Source of the DNA: Nocardia mexicana NBRC 108244
GTDB taxonomy: Bacteria > Actinomycetota > Actinomycetes > Mycobacteriales > Mycobacteriaceae
Reading direction: 5' to 3'
Assembly (NCBI RefSeq): GCF_001613165.1
Contig: NZ_BDBV01000047.1
Span: forward strand, 1 to 64,000
DNA length: 64,000 bases
Shown here: positions 36,711 through 44,829 of the stretch, one piece after another
Layout: each line of letters starts with the position of its first letter
Position numbering within the stretch: position 1 is the stretch's first letter
Position numbers and translations under genes: made by a program
The notes under the pieces: model-generated
What the model saw: only the letters and a program-made list of their open reading frames with translations
What the model was told of the DNA's origin: nothing
Databases searched by the model: none

Positions 36711-37636
36711 CGAGGAGGGGGCGTAATCCCCAGTCCCGCAACGGCTTCGCGGGTGGCGGCGGCGACCAGCTCGTTGTCGGCCTGGGCGTGCTGTTCGGAT
36801 TTGGCGGTCAGTACGGCGATGACGAGGGGGGCGCGGTCCGGCGGCCACACGATGGCGACGTCGAGGGCGCCGCCGTACGCGGGGGATCCGGTCTTGTCGC
36901 CGACCTTCCAGTCGGCGGGCAGTCCGGCCCGGATGCGCTTGCCGCCGGTGGTGTTGGCGAGGAGCCAGGAGGTGAGCCGCTCGCGTTCGGGTGCGGGCAG
37001 GGCGTCACCGAGGACCAGGGCCCGGTAGTCGGCGGCCAGCGCGGCGGGTGTGGTGGTGTCGCGCTCGTCGCCCGGAATGGCGGTATTCAGCTCGGTTTCC
37101 CAGCGATCCAGCCGCGAGGTGGTGTCGCCGAGGGAGCGCAGGAATGCGGTGAAACCCGCGGGGCCGCCGATGAGTTTCAGTATCTGGTTCCCGGCGGTGT
37201 TGTCGGACTGGGTGATCGCGGCGTCGCACAGTTCCGCGACGGTCATCCCGGTGTCGACATGCTTCTCCGTCTCCGGCGAGTACTCCACGAGATCGGTTGC
37301 GGGATAATGGATCACCTGGTCGAAGTAGCCCGACGACAGCGGATGCGCCTGCAGTACGGCACCGCACGCCAGGCCCTTGAACGTGGAGGCCATGGGGAAG
37401 CGCTCGCCCTCGCGGGTGGCGACGGTGCGGCCGGTGCCGGTGTCCACGGCGAAGACGCCGAGCCGGGCGTCGTGCTTCGCCTCCAGATCGGTGAAGTGCG
37501 CGACCGGAGCGGCGGCGGCCGGAGGGTTCGGCTCGGCGGTTCCGGCATCGCACGCGGCGGTGGTCGACAGCGCGGCCGCCGCCAGCGCCGCGGCGACGAA
37601 CCGCCGGCGGCGGTGGGGGAGTGTTGAGTATTTCAC
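36707..37636 (-). CDS. bla: Class A beta-lactamase, lipoprotein
   Basis: 309 residues. Signal with lipobox to C29. All class A motifs are present: S84-T-F-K87, S144-D-N146, E180-x-x-L-N184 (E166 equivalent) and K248-T-G250. Sequence and divergent LysR neighbour resemble the Nocardia AST-1/FAR-1 enzymes, which hydrolyse penicillins and early cephalosporins. The gene probably lies under LysR (AmpR-like) control. Confidence 0.95.
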   Translation of the reverse strand: MKYSTLPHRRRRFVAAALAAAALSTTAACDAGTAEPNPPAAAAPVAHFTDLEAKHDARLGVFAVDTGTGRTVATREGERFPMASTFKGLACGAVLQAHPLSSGYFDQVIHYPATDLVEYSPETEKHVDTGMTVAELCDAAITQSDNTAGNQILKLIGGPAGFTAFLRSLGDTTSRLDRWETELNTAIPGDERDTTTPAALAADYRALVLGDALPAPERERLTSWLLANTTGGKRIRAGLPADWKVGDKTGSPAYGGALDVAIVWPPDRAPLVIAVLTAKSEQHAQADNELVAAATREAVAGLGITPPPR

Positions 37637-37801
37637 CGCCGCAGGACATCATCGACGCGGTGCCCCGCGCCAATATCCGATCTCGGCCCGGACGAGTCGA
37701 GTTCGATATATCCGCAGGTCGATGCGTATGAGCAGGTTCCGGTGGCGGCGTCGGCGCGCCGAGTCCGCGGGCGCATCGGCCCCTGCTGGTTCAATGACCG
37801 C

Positions 37802-38677
37802 ATGGACCTGATCCGCCACCTCCGCTACTTCGTCTCCGTGGCGGACGAGGGGCACTTCGGTCGGGCGGCGACCGCGCTGGACATGACCCAGCCGCCGCTG
37901 TCGCAGGGGCTGCGGCGACTGGAGAACCACCTGGGCGTCGAGCTCATCCACCGCACGCGGCAGGGGGCGGTGCTCACGTCGGCGGGCCTGCGGCTGCTGC
38001 CCCGGGCGCGGCTGCTCGTCGACGACGCCGAACAGCTCCTGGCCGAATCGCACCGCATCGCGCACGCCCGCGGCACCGTGCACTGGGGCGCGACCGCCGC
38101 GCTGCCCGACCGGGTGGTCACCGCCGGTGTCACCGCGCTGCGCGCGTCCGTCGGCGCGGACGGCGCGGTGTCCACCGCCGTGGGAACGACCGTCGACCTG
38201 GTCACCGATGTCCGCTCCGGCCTGTTGGACCTGGCGGTGATCGAACACCCGGCCCTCGTCGACGGGCTCGCGGCCGGGCCCGTGGTCAAGCTGCCGCGGT
38301 GGCTGGTGGTGCCGTCGGAACATCGCAGCGCCACCGCCGAACGCCCCACCTTCCCGATGCTCGCCGGGCTGACCTTCGCGCATCCGCCGCGCTCGGCCAA
38401 CCCGCCCGCCTTCGATACCGTGATCGACCTGCTGCGCGAGCGCGGCGTGGACGCGGCGACCGGGACGGCGCCCGACGATCGCACGCTGCTCGCCGCCGTC
38501 GCCGCCGGGACGAGCTTCGGATTCACGGCGACTCCGCCGAGCGCGACGCCGGGCGTGACCTGGGTGCGCACGGCGCCGCAGGCAATTGCGTTGCGGGTCC
38601 GCGTCATTCGTCGCCCGAATGCCGATTCCCACGCCGAGGCGTTGGACCGCCTGCTGTATCGGGAGCGGCTGCGATGA
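37802..38677 (+). CDS. LysR-family regulator divergent from bla
   Basis: 291 residues. Winged helix-turn-helix at 1-62 (DEGHFGRAATALDMTQPPLS, RRLENHLGVELIHR), then a LysR substrate domain. The 165-bp gap to bla is typical for AmpR-type control; the region 37700-37720 (GTTCGATATATCCG) is AT-richer but I can name no definite operator. Its stop overlaps the next ATG (ATGA). Confidence 0.92.
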   Translation: MDLIRHLRYFVSVADEGHFGRAATALDMTQPPLSQGLRRLENHLGVELIHRTRQGAVLTSAGLRLLPRARLLVDDAEQLLAESHRIAHARGTVHWGATAALPDRVVTAGVTALRASVGADGAVSTAVGTTVDLVTDVRSGLLDLAVIEHPALVDGLAAGPVVKLPRWLVVPSEHRSATAERPTFPMLAGLTFAHPPRSANPPAFDTVIDLLRERGVDAATGTAPDDRTLLAAVAAGTSFGFTATPPSATPGVTWVRTAPQAIALRVRVIRRPNADSHAEALDRLLYRERLR

Positions 38678-39609
38678 GACGGACTTCACGCGTCGATACG
38701 CCGGGAAACACCGGTCCCGCGGCGGACCGGATTCGTGCGGTCTTCGCCGATGCCGGATGCACCGGGTGGCTGCACGCCCGCCGGTGCGGCGATCCGGCCG
38801 CGGAGATCTCGGTCGGCGGCCGATCGCGCGTCGTGATGGCCTCGGTGTACAAGCTGCCGCTGGTCGTCGCGTTCTGCCGCGGTGTCGATGCCGGGCTGAT
38901 CGATCCCACCGCGCATCTCACCGTGCGGCCCTCCGACTGCACGCCCGGCCCGACCGGCATTGCCGCACTGCACGATCCGGTCACCCTGAGCCGGCGCGAC
39001 CTGGCGACGTCGATGATGACGGTGTCCGACAGCGCCGCCGCCGATGTGCTGCTCGGCGAGATCGGGCTCGCGGCGGTCGAGGAGTTGCTCGGCGAGATCG
39101 GCCTCACCGAGACGCAGGTCGTGGGCGGCACCGCCGACCAGCTCCGCAGCCTGGTGCGCGATACCGACACCCACACCACCGCCGAGGCCTTCGCCGCCCT
39201 GGCCGACAACGACGAGGCATGGTCGGTGTCGGCCTACGATCCCGCATTCGCCAGCGCGACGACGCCGGAGGAGATGACCCGCTTCCTGTGCGCCGTCTGG
39301 TCCGGCGGCGTGCTGTCGGCCGGGCAGACCGATTTCGTGAAATCCGTGATGCGCAGGCAGATCTGGCCGCATCGCGTCGCCGCGGCGTTCCCGCACCGCC
39401 GGGTCTCGGTGGCGGGTAAGACCGGCACCATCGGGGCCATTCGCAACGAGGTCGCCGTGGTGGAGTTTCCGGACGAGTACCCCGTCGCGGTGGCGGTGTT
39501 CACCCGCGCGGCCCGCGCCGACCCGATGCTGCCCGTCGCCGACGCGGCCATCACCGAGGCGGCCCGCATCGCCGTTACCGAGCTGCGCCGTCCGCTGCCG
39601 GACGACTAG
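38674..39609 (+). CDS. Signal-less class A beta-lactamase-like protein
   Basis: 311 residues. S57-V-Y-K60, S118-D-S120 and K249-T-G251 are in family order; the middle motif is SDS instead of SDN, and no ExxLN omega-loop is evident. There is no signal peptide, so it should stay in the cytoplasm. It is co-translated with the LysR regulator (ATGA overlap). It may hydrolyse an intracellular amide or sense a ligand rather than destroy beta-lactams. Confidence 0.85.
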   Translation: MRRTSRVDTPGNTGPAADRIRAVFADAGCTGWLHARRCGDPAAEISVGGRSRVVMASVYKLPLVVAFCRGVDAGLIDPTAHLTVRPSDCTPGPTGIAALHDPVTLSRRDLATSMMTVSDSAAADVLLGEIGLAAVEELLGEIGLTETQVVGGTADQLRSLVRDTDTHTTAEAFAALADNDEAWSVSAYDPAFASATTPEEMTRFLCAVWSGGVLSAGQTDFVKSVMRRQIWPHRVAAAFPHRRVSVAGKTGTIGAIRNEVAVVEFPDEYPVAVAVFTRAARADPMLPVADAAITEAARIAVTELRRPLPDD

Positions 39610-39666
39610 GGCGCCGCCGAAATTCGCTTGGCTCGCTCCGGGCGACATGTCACCATCGGATTCGCC

Positions 39667-40707
39667 ATGAATACGCCAGCGATCGTGATCGGTGCGGGTC
39701 AAGCGGGGATAGCCGCAGCATTGGCCCTGCAGGACAACGGATTTCGGTCGACCGTGCTCGAATCCGGTTCGGACACCGCGGGTTCCTGGCCGCAGTACTA
39801 CGAGAGTCTCCGGCTGTTCACGCCCGCGCGGTTGAACGGTCTTCCCGGCAGGCCGTTTCCGGGCGATCCGCACCGATATCCGGCACGCGACGAGGTCGCG
39901 GACTACCTCCGCGGCCGCGCGGCCGATATCGAGGGCGACGTGCACACCGGACAGCGGGTCACCTCGGTTCTTCGTGACGGGGCCGGGTACCGGGTCCGCA
40001 CCGCCGTGGGCGAGGAGTTCGCCGCGCCGGTCGCCGTCTCGGCGACCGGCGGTTTCGCCAACCCGTACCGTCCGAATATCGCTGGGCTGGAAGGGTATTC
40101 GGGACAGGTGCTGCACGCGGCCGACTATCGCGCCCCCGATCCGTTCACGGGCCGCCGCGTCGTCGTGGTCGGTTCGGGCAATTCCGCCGTGCAGATCGCG
40201 GTGGAGATCGCGGCCGTCGGTGAGGTGATACTCGCCTGCCGGACGCCCATCCGCTACGCGACCACCGAGCCGATCCCGCCGGACTCCCGCTTCTGGCGCG
40301 TGCTGTCCTACGCGGCGAAACTGCCGATCGGGAGGTTCTTCCACCCCGGCACGATTCCGGTCATCGACACCGCCGGATATCGCCGGGCCTTCGACACTGG
40401 AAGTCCCGAGGTGCGGGAGATATTCTGCGCCGCAGACGGATCCGTGCTGCGGTGGCCCGACGGGCGCACCGCGGAGGTGGACGCCGTCGTGCTCGCCACC
40501 GGGTACCGGCCCGCCCTCGGGCATCTCCGCGACCTGGTCCGGCTCGACGATGCCGGGCTGCCCGAGCACCGGAACGGGTTGTCCCGCTCGCATCCCGGGC
40601 TGGCGTTCCTCGGCCTGGAATATCAGCGCAATATCCTGTCGGGAACACTGCACGGCGTCGGCCCGGACAGCCGGTATCTCGCGCGTCGCCTGGCCCGCTT
40701 CCGGTAG
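39667..40707 (+). CDS. Flavin-containing monooxygenase-like NAD(P)/FAD protein
   Basis: 346 residues. FAD Rossmann motif VIGAGQAGIAA (residues 6-16), the FMO-like GSWPQYYESLRLFTP, the second dinucleotide motif VVVVGSGNSAVQIA and the late VVLATGYRP are those of flavin monooxygenases/thioredoxin-reductase-fold enzymes. It oxygenates N, S or carbonyl substrates. The ATG at 39667 has no strong ribosome site. The following 268 bp hold only a promoter region for the Hint operon, in which I see no definite element. Confidence 0.9.
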   Translation: MNTPAIVIGAGQAGIAAALALQDNGFRSTVLESGSDTAGSWPQYYESLRLFTPARLNGLPGRPFPGDPHRYPARDEVADYLRGRAADIEGDVHTGQRVTSVLRDGAGYRVRTAVGEEFAAPVAVSATGGFANPYRPNIAGLEGYSGQVLHAADYRAPDPFTGRRVVVVGSGNSAVQIAVEIAAVGEVILACRTPIRYATTEPIPPDSRFWRVLSYAAKLPIGRFFHPGTIPVIDTAGYRRAFDTGSPEVREIFCAADGSVLRWPDGRTAEVDAVVLATGYRPALGHLRDLVRLDDAGLPEHRNGLSRSHPGLAFLGLEYQRNILSGTLHGVGPDSRYLARRLARFR

Positions 40708-40975
40708 GTTTTCGTCCCCCGAAACCCCTGGTAGCCGACCTGTCGGTGTGGTTTGCCCGGCATGCATTCGAGGACCAAAGACCCCAGTCCGCGGCCACCG
40801 CAAGGGCATAAACTGAGGGAACTTTCACCACGCATCTTCGTACCGAGTCCTGAAGCGCGGCTACGTAATTCGTCAGCCCCGTGCCGGGTACGCAGTAATC
40901 GAACACGTGGGGTCTCGGGGGAAGTGGATATCGATCGAACCGCACTATTCGAGTGGCCGAACGAGGAGGAGTTCC

Positions 40976-42382
40976 ATGGCCCTTAGACCGTGCGCAGCGG
41001 GACACTGCCACAACGTAGATTTGGAGCTTGCGGATGCTTGCAAGGCGGCAGGGTGGCCCGTCGGGTTCCCCGTGCCGACGAATGACGGCAGCGGGCTCTG
41101 CCAGTGCCCATGTTCTTGCCTGGCGTTCGGGACGCTGGTGCAGGAGGGTGGCGGATCGTTCAAGGCCATCGAGACCTACGAGGTCGGCGACGAGGTGATG
41201 GCCGCGGGGAAGTCGCTCGACTTCAAGTCGCAGCGAGTGGTTTTCAGCGCCGGCAGCACGGGGGCCTCGCGGGAGAAGAACGCCGTCGTGGTGGTGTACG
41301 GGGATACCGCGATCGTGACCACCGGGGACCATCTGTTCCTGATGCATCCCGACCGCACCCTGAAGCGTGCCGACCGGTTGACCACGAGCGACAGCCTGGT
41401 GGCGGCGACCGGGGAAGGCGTGGCGATCAAGGGAGTTCACGTCGGGGACTACCTGTCCGGATTCCATCACGTCGCCGCGACGTCGCGCGAGGAACCGGAC
41501 GAGAATCTGGACGGTCACCTGCTCAATACCAACGGTGTCGTGAGTGCCGACTACAACGTGCAGATCAGGGCCCGGTCGGGAGACACCGTCGCCTTCGACG
41601 CGGCCGCGAACACCGCACTGCCGATCGTGGGTTCGCCGGAATACGTTGCGGCCAACGGTGAAGCCGCGCTGCGGGCCCCGGCGCTGGAGGCCGAATTCGC
41701 CGGGAACGTCAACTTCACCATGCAACCGTTCGACGCACCGTTCGATCCGGCGGTGGTGCCCGCCGCGCCGGGCACGTTCATTCCCGCCGAGGCCACCAGG
41801 GTCACCGTCCCCCCGGTCGCGTGCAGCTTCCTGCCACCCGACTTCGCCGAGGCCAAGAAGGCATCGCCGAAGCGGGCGTTCAACGATCCGTTCTCACGGG
41901 AGGCCACCGAGCAGCTGCTGGTGTTCCACAAGGCGTTCTACGGGGATATCAACTACACCATCGACTGGGCCAGCGACGAGGTGAACGCGTTCGCGTGGGT
42001 CGAGAACGGTGTCCGGCGTGTGGATCTCAAGGGCGGCCTGATCCGCGACAACGATCTGGACGTCGAGGGCATCGCGGTCGTGATCGCCCACGAGATCGCC
42101 CACCACCACGGTGGCCCGCCGGTAGGCGGGAGCGGTCTGTCCTGCGAGGGACAGGCGGATTACCGGGGCGTGCGCGACGTCATGCGCAAGGTGTGGTTCG
42201 GGCAGGCCTACGGATCCACCACCGATGCCGGGATCGCGCAGATGGCGGCATTCTTCGGCGTCCCCGACAGCCCCACCGCACCCGGCGGCAGCGCGGGCTG
42301 CGCGCACCCGGCGGGCGCATGCCGCGTCGCGACGTACCACGCCGCGGTCACCCTGTCCGGCAAACCGAGCTGCAGCGGCTGA
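40976..42382 (+). CDS. Cys-rich / Hint / metallopeptidase-like protein
   Basis: 468 residues without signal peptide. Residues 1-47 are Cys-rich (C6, C11, C22, C42, C44, C46). A Hint domain follows: C48 opens CLAFGT as the splicing nucleophile, T115-T-G-D-H119 matches the block-B TxxH motif, and HLLNTNGVV (181-189) the C-terminal block. Residues about 325-460 look like a zincin: H372-E-I-A-H376 with a candidate third ligand E391 in CEGQADY. Autocleavage at C48 could free the C-terminal part. The start follows GAGGAGGAG. First gene of a three-gene set; an Imm-5-like gene lies 1 kb downstream. A polymorphic-toxin-like or peptide-processing role is inferred. Confidence 0.8.
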   Translation: MALRPCAAGHCHNVDLELADACKAAGWPVGFPVPTNDGSGLCQCPCSCLAFGTLVQEGGGSFKAIETYEVGDEVMAAGKSLDFKSQRVVFSAGSTGASREKNAVVVVYGDTAIVTTGDHLFLMHPDRTLKRADRLTTSDSLVAATGEGVAIKGVHVGDYLSGFHHVAATSREEPDENLDGHLLNTNGVVSADYNVQIRARSGDTVAFDAAANTALPIVGSPEYVAANGEAALRAPALEAEFAGNVNFTMQPFDAPFDPAVVPAAPGTFIPAEATRVTVPPVACSFLPPDFAEAKKASPKRAFNDPFSREATEQLLVFHKAFYGDINYTIDWASDEVNAFAWVENGVRRVDLKGGLIRDNDLDVEGIAVVIAHEIAHHHGGPPVGGSGLSCEGQADYRGVRDVMRKVWFGQAYGSTTDAGIAQMAAFFGVPDSPTAPGGSAGCAHPAGACRVATYHAAVTLSGKPSCSG

Positions 42383-42420
42383 TCGCCGAAAGTCCAACGC
42401 ATAGAAAGGAATTCGGATCG

Positions 42421-42918
42421 ATGGTGGAAACCGCCGCGCAGCAGTCGGCACCGACCCTGGACGACGTCGTCGCGCAGCTCGGGCTGCCCGCGGATGTCGT
42501 CACCGGCCCGGTGCTCGAAAAGATCGCCGCAGATCCACTGTTTCTGCACCATCTGCAGCTGTGCAAGAACGATCCGGTAATGCTGGGTCTGCTCCTGCGG
42601 GAGGTCCCGCAGGAGCAGGCGGCTCCGGTCAGCGAGGTCAAGGGAACCGAGCTGATCGCCCGTGCCGGTCTCGCATTGGCCCGGTGGACCGCGTCGGGGT
42701 TTCAGAAGGTCGACCGGGACACCTACGAACGGCGGCTCGACGCGTGCCGCGCCTGTGAGCATCTGTCGGTTCCGAGCGCCAGCAAACTCTACGGACTCGT
42801 CGGTACGCCGAAACGCGCGGAGCCGTCGGTGTGTGGATTGTGCGGGTGCGATGTCGAACGAAAGGCATGGATGGTGACCGAGCACTGCCCCGACAACCGG
42901 TGGGAGCGGCAGGAATGA
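42421..42918 (+). CDS. Zinc-ribbon-like small protein of the Hint operon
   Basis: 165 residues. The N-terminal half is helical (TLDDVVAQLGLPADVV, LFLHHLQLCKNDPVML). The C-terminal half holds C109-x2-C112, C138-x2-C141-x-C143 and C156, a pattern suited to one or two zinc sites, ending HCPDNRW. Similar Cys-rich tails occur in small phage and peptide-pathway proteins (DUF6171-like by eye). AAAGGAA precedes the ATG. It follows the Hint gene by 38 bp and overlaps the next by ATGA. Confidence 0.75.
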   Translation: MVETAAQQSAPTLDDVVAQLGLPADVVTGPVLEKIAADPLFLHHLQLCKNDPVMLGLLLREVPQEQAAPVSEVKGTELIARAGLALARWTASGFQKVDRDTYERRLDACRACEHLSVPSASKLYGLVGTPKRAEPSVCGLCGCDVERKAWMVTEHCPDNRWERQE

Positions 42919-43196
42919 CCGAGAAGATCGTCGAACCGGTACGGATCACCGACAACGGGGTCCGCAGCTTCATCCCCCCGACCTTCTGTTTCGAGCTCAG
43001 AGATCTGGGCGACACGCTGGTCGAGACGGTATCGCGGGTAATACACGGCGAGCGTAGGGATTTCGATGTCGTAGCCGACCTCCGGCTCCGGCATATGGCG
43101 GCCCTCGGCCGCATCACCGACTACGACGCGGGCCCCCAGGCCCGGGTCCCCGGAAAGCAATTCACGATCGATCAGGTGATCCACGTTCCGGAGTGA
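42915..43196 (+). CDS. Small protein of the Hint operon, unknown family
   Basis: 93 residues, soluble, with FELRDLGDTLVETVSRVIHG and RLRHMAALGRITDYDAGPQ. No Cys pattern, no membrane segment, no family recognised. ATGA overlap with the zinc-ribbon gene suggests a complex with it. Confidence 0.7.
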   Translation: MTEKIVEPVRITDNGVRSFIPPTFCFELRDLGDTLVETVSRVIHGERRDFDVVADLRLRHMAALGRITDYDAGPQARVPGKQFTIDQVIHVPE

Positions 43197-43354
43197 AGGA
43201 CCCGATATCCGATGGCTCTGCGAGACTGTTCGCCCGTCATCTGCCCATCGGAGCACTGCCCGGGTGGGCGGCCGATGTTTGAAGGTTCAGCGTTTCCTTC
43301 CTGCTGATATCGCCGAAAAGTGCCAACCGATCGTTCAACGATACGGTTGATGTC

Positions 43355-43909
43355 ATGAATGCGGCCGGTGAGAGTTCGACGATCGAACTCGGTATGGACG
43401 AGCTGCGCGAGGTTGCGGGGTACGCCGTGGCCTGTGCGGAGCCCGCGCTGGCGATCTTCGAGCGCGAACGACCGGATGACCGGCGGCCGCGCGCCGCGAT
43501 CGAGGCCGCGCGGGAGTTCGCGGAGGGCGCCAGGCGGTCCAAGGCGATTCGGGACGGTGCGTGGGCGGCGCAGCGGGCGTATGGGGAGGCGCGCGAGGCG
43601 GGACAGGTCGCGGCGAGTGAGGCGGCGCGGGCGGCCGTCGCCGCGTGCGGTGCGGCGTACCTCCACCCCCTGGCCAAGGCGACCCAGGTCCTGCACATTG
43701 TCGGCGCGGCCGCACACGCGGCACGCGCATTCGAACTCGATGCGGGTGACGATCACGGCGTCGGTGCCGAATACCTCGAGAAGGCAACAGGTTTGGCCAA
43801 TCCCACGGTTGTCGGCGTCTTGATGCGTTACCCCCGGGCCCTGGGTGGTGGCCGCCGCGTCGGCGAGCTGGTGCGAGAGCTGGATTCGGCCTTGCGACGG
43901 CTCGGCTAG
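43355..43909 (+). CDS. Imm-5-like putative immunity protein
   Basis: 184 residues, nearly all helix. LREVAGYAVACAEPALAIFE, RRSKAIRDGAWAAQRAYGEA and YLHPLAKATQVLHIVGAAAH are the repeated features of the Imm-5-like family predicted as immunity proteins of polymorphic toxins. No ribosome site is strong at ATG 43355. The 158 bp between it and the Hint operon hold no terminator I can see, so linkage is possible. Confidence 0.75.
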   Translation: MNAAGESSTIELGMDELREVAGYAVACAEPALAIFERERPDDRRPRAAIEAAREFAEGARRSKAIRDGAWAAQRAYGEAREAGQVAASEAARAAVAACGAAYLHPLAKATQVLHIVGAAAHAARAFELDAGDDHGVGAEYLEKATGLANPTVVGVLMRYPRALGGGRRVGELVRELDSALRRLG

Positions 43910-43924
43910 CGCTCGGCGGCTATG

Positions 43925-43954
43925 GATTCCGGCCACAGGCGTGCCGGAATGAGG
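43925..43954. repeat. REP-like arm (right-arm type)
   Basis: GATTCCGGCCACAGGCGTGC and following GGAATGAGG align with the right arm of the palindrome at 7698-7727. It is a single arm between two convergent genes. Confidence 0.6.
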
Positions 43955-43963
43955 GGCCTGACC

Positions 43964-44605
43964 TCACTCCGAAATCAACTGTGCCGCACCGGTGCCGGTG
44001 AGTTGTTCCCGTGTGACGTCGCGTCCGGTGATCAGCATCAGCAAGGCGGTGGCCGATCCCTCGACGATCGGTCCGTTTCCGGCGCTCCACGTGCCGTCGG
44101 TCGCCTGGAGTCGATAGCCGCCGAACTTCTTGCGGGCGTGGAACGGGAAGTCCTTGTCCCAGACCCGATTCAGGGACAGGGTTGCGGTGTCGACCGGCAT
44201 CTGTCGCGGGATGCGGAGGGGGACCGCGATGTCCTGGCCGTGCACCAGCAGATCCATCAGCCGGTCGACCGGGGTCGTGCCGACCGGTGTGATGCGCGCG
44301 CCGACGCTGTCGTGCAATTCGGCGAGCAGCTGCGGCGTCGACCGGCCGTCGGCGTGGCGAATGGCGGTGTCGCGCACCAGGCGATCGAAGTTACCGCGGG
44401 CGCGAATCAGGTTGATCAGGATCGATCCGATCTTCGGCTCGGCCGACAGCACGAGATGCGCGACGACATCGCGGACCCGCCAGCCATCGCACAGCGAGGG
44501 GTGGTCCCAGCCGGTCTCGGGCAGGGGCCGCAGCAGTTCGACCAGGCTCGCGCGCTCGGCGGCGACGGCCTCCCAGATCTGATCCTCGGTCATCGACGTG
44601 GCCAT
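43964..44605 (-). CDS. Maleylpyruvate-isomerase-family (TIGR03083, DinB-fold) protein
   Basis: 213 residues. EDQIWEAVAAERASLVELLR, WDHPSLCDGWRVRDVVAHLV and a late LLMLITGRDVTREQLTGTGA are typical of TIGR03083 proteins, a DinB-fold family in which some members are mycothiol-dependent isomerases. H and D residues in VRDVVAHLV bind metal in relatives. The ATG at 44605 follows AAGGAG. Confidence 0.88.
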   Translation of the reverse strand: MATSMTEDQIWEAVAAERASLVELLRPLPETGWDHPSLCDGWRVRDVVAHLVLSAEPKIGSILINLIRARGNFDRLVRDTAIRHADGRSTPQLLAELHDSVGARITPVGTTPVDRLMDLLVHGQDIAVPLRIPRQMPVDTATLSLNRVWDKDFPFHARKKFGGYRLQATDGTWSAGNGPIVEGSATALLMLITGRDVTREQLTGTGAAQLISE

Positions 44606-44829
44606 CCGTGTAGCTCCTTCTCCCGATGGGTGTTCGAGCACGGTACGAATTCCAGTCAGGTGGAGATTCCAGCATTGGTGACAGAGGTCACATATCTCTG
44701 CCCGTCGGCCCTGGCCGCATGCGCCCACGAATTTCCGGTTGCTGCCGCATGTGTCCCGATCACCGGGAGGCGCGGCTGCGGGGCGCGGAATCACCGGTCA
44801 CGCCCCCGCCGAGCCGATACAGTGCGTCC

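Noticed and set aside
40924-40986. 20-codon frame (VDIDRTALFEWPNEEEFHGP) overlapping the Hint gene start, considered as a precursor peptide
   Set aside because: The GGGGGA touches its GTG with no spacing, and the GAGGAGGAG inside it clearly serves the Hint gene.
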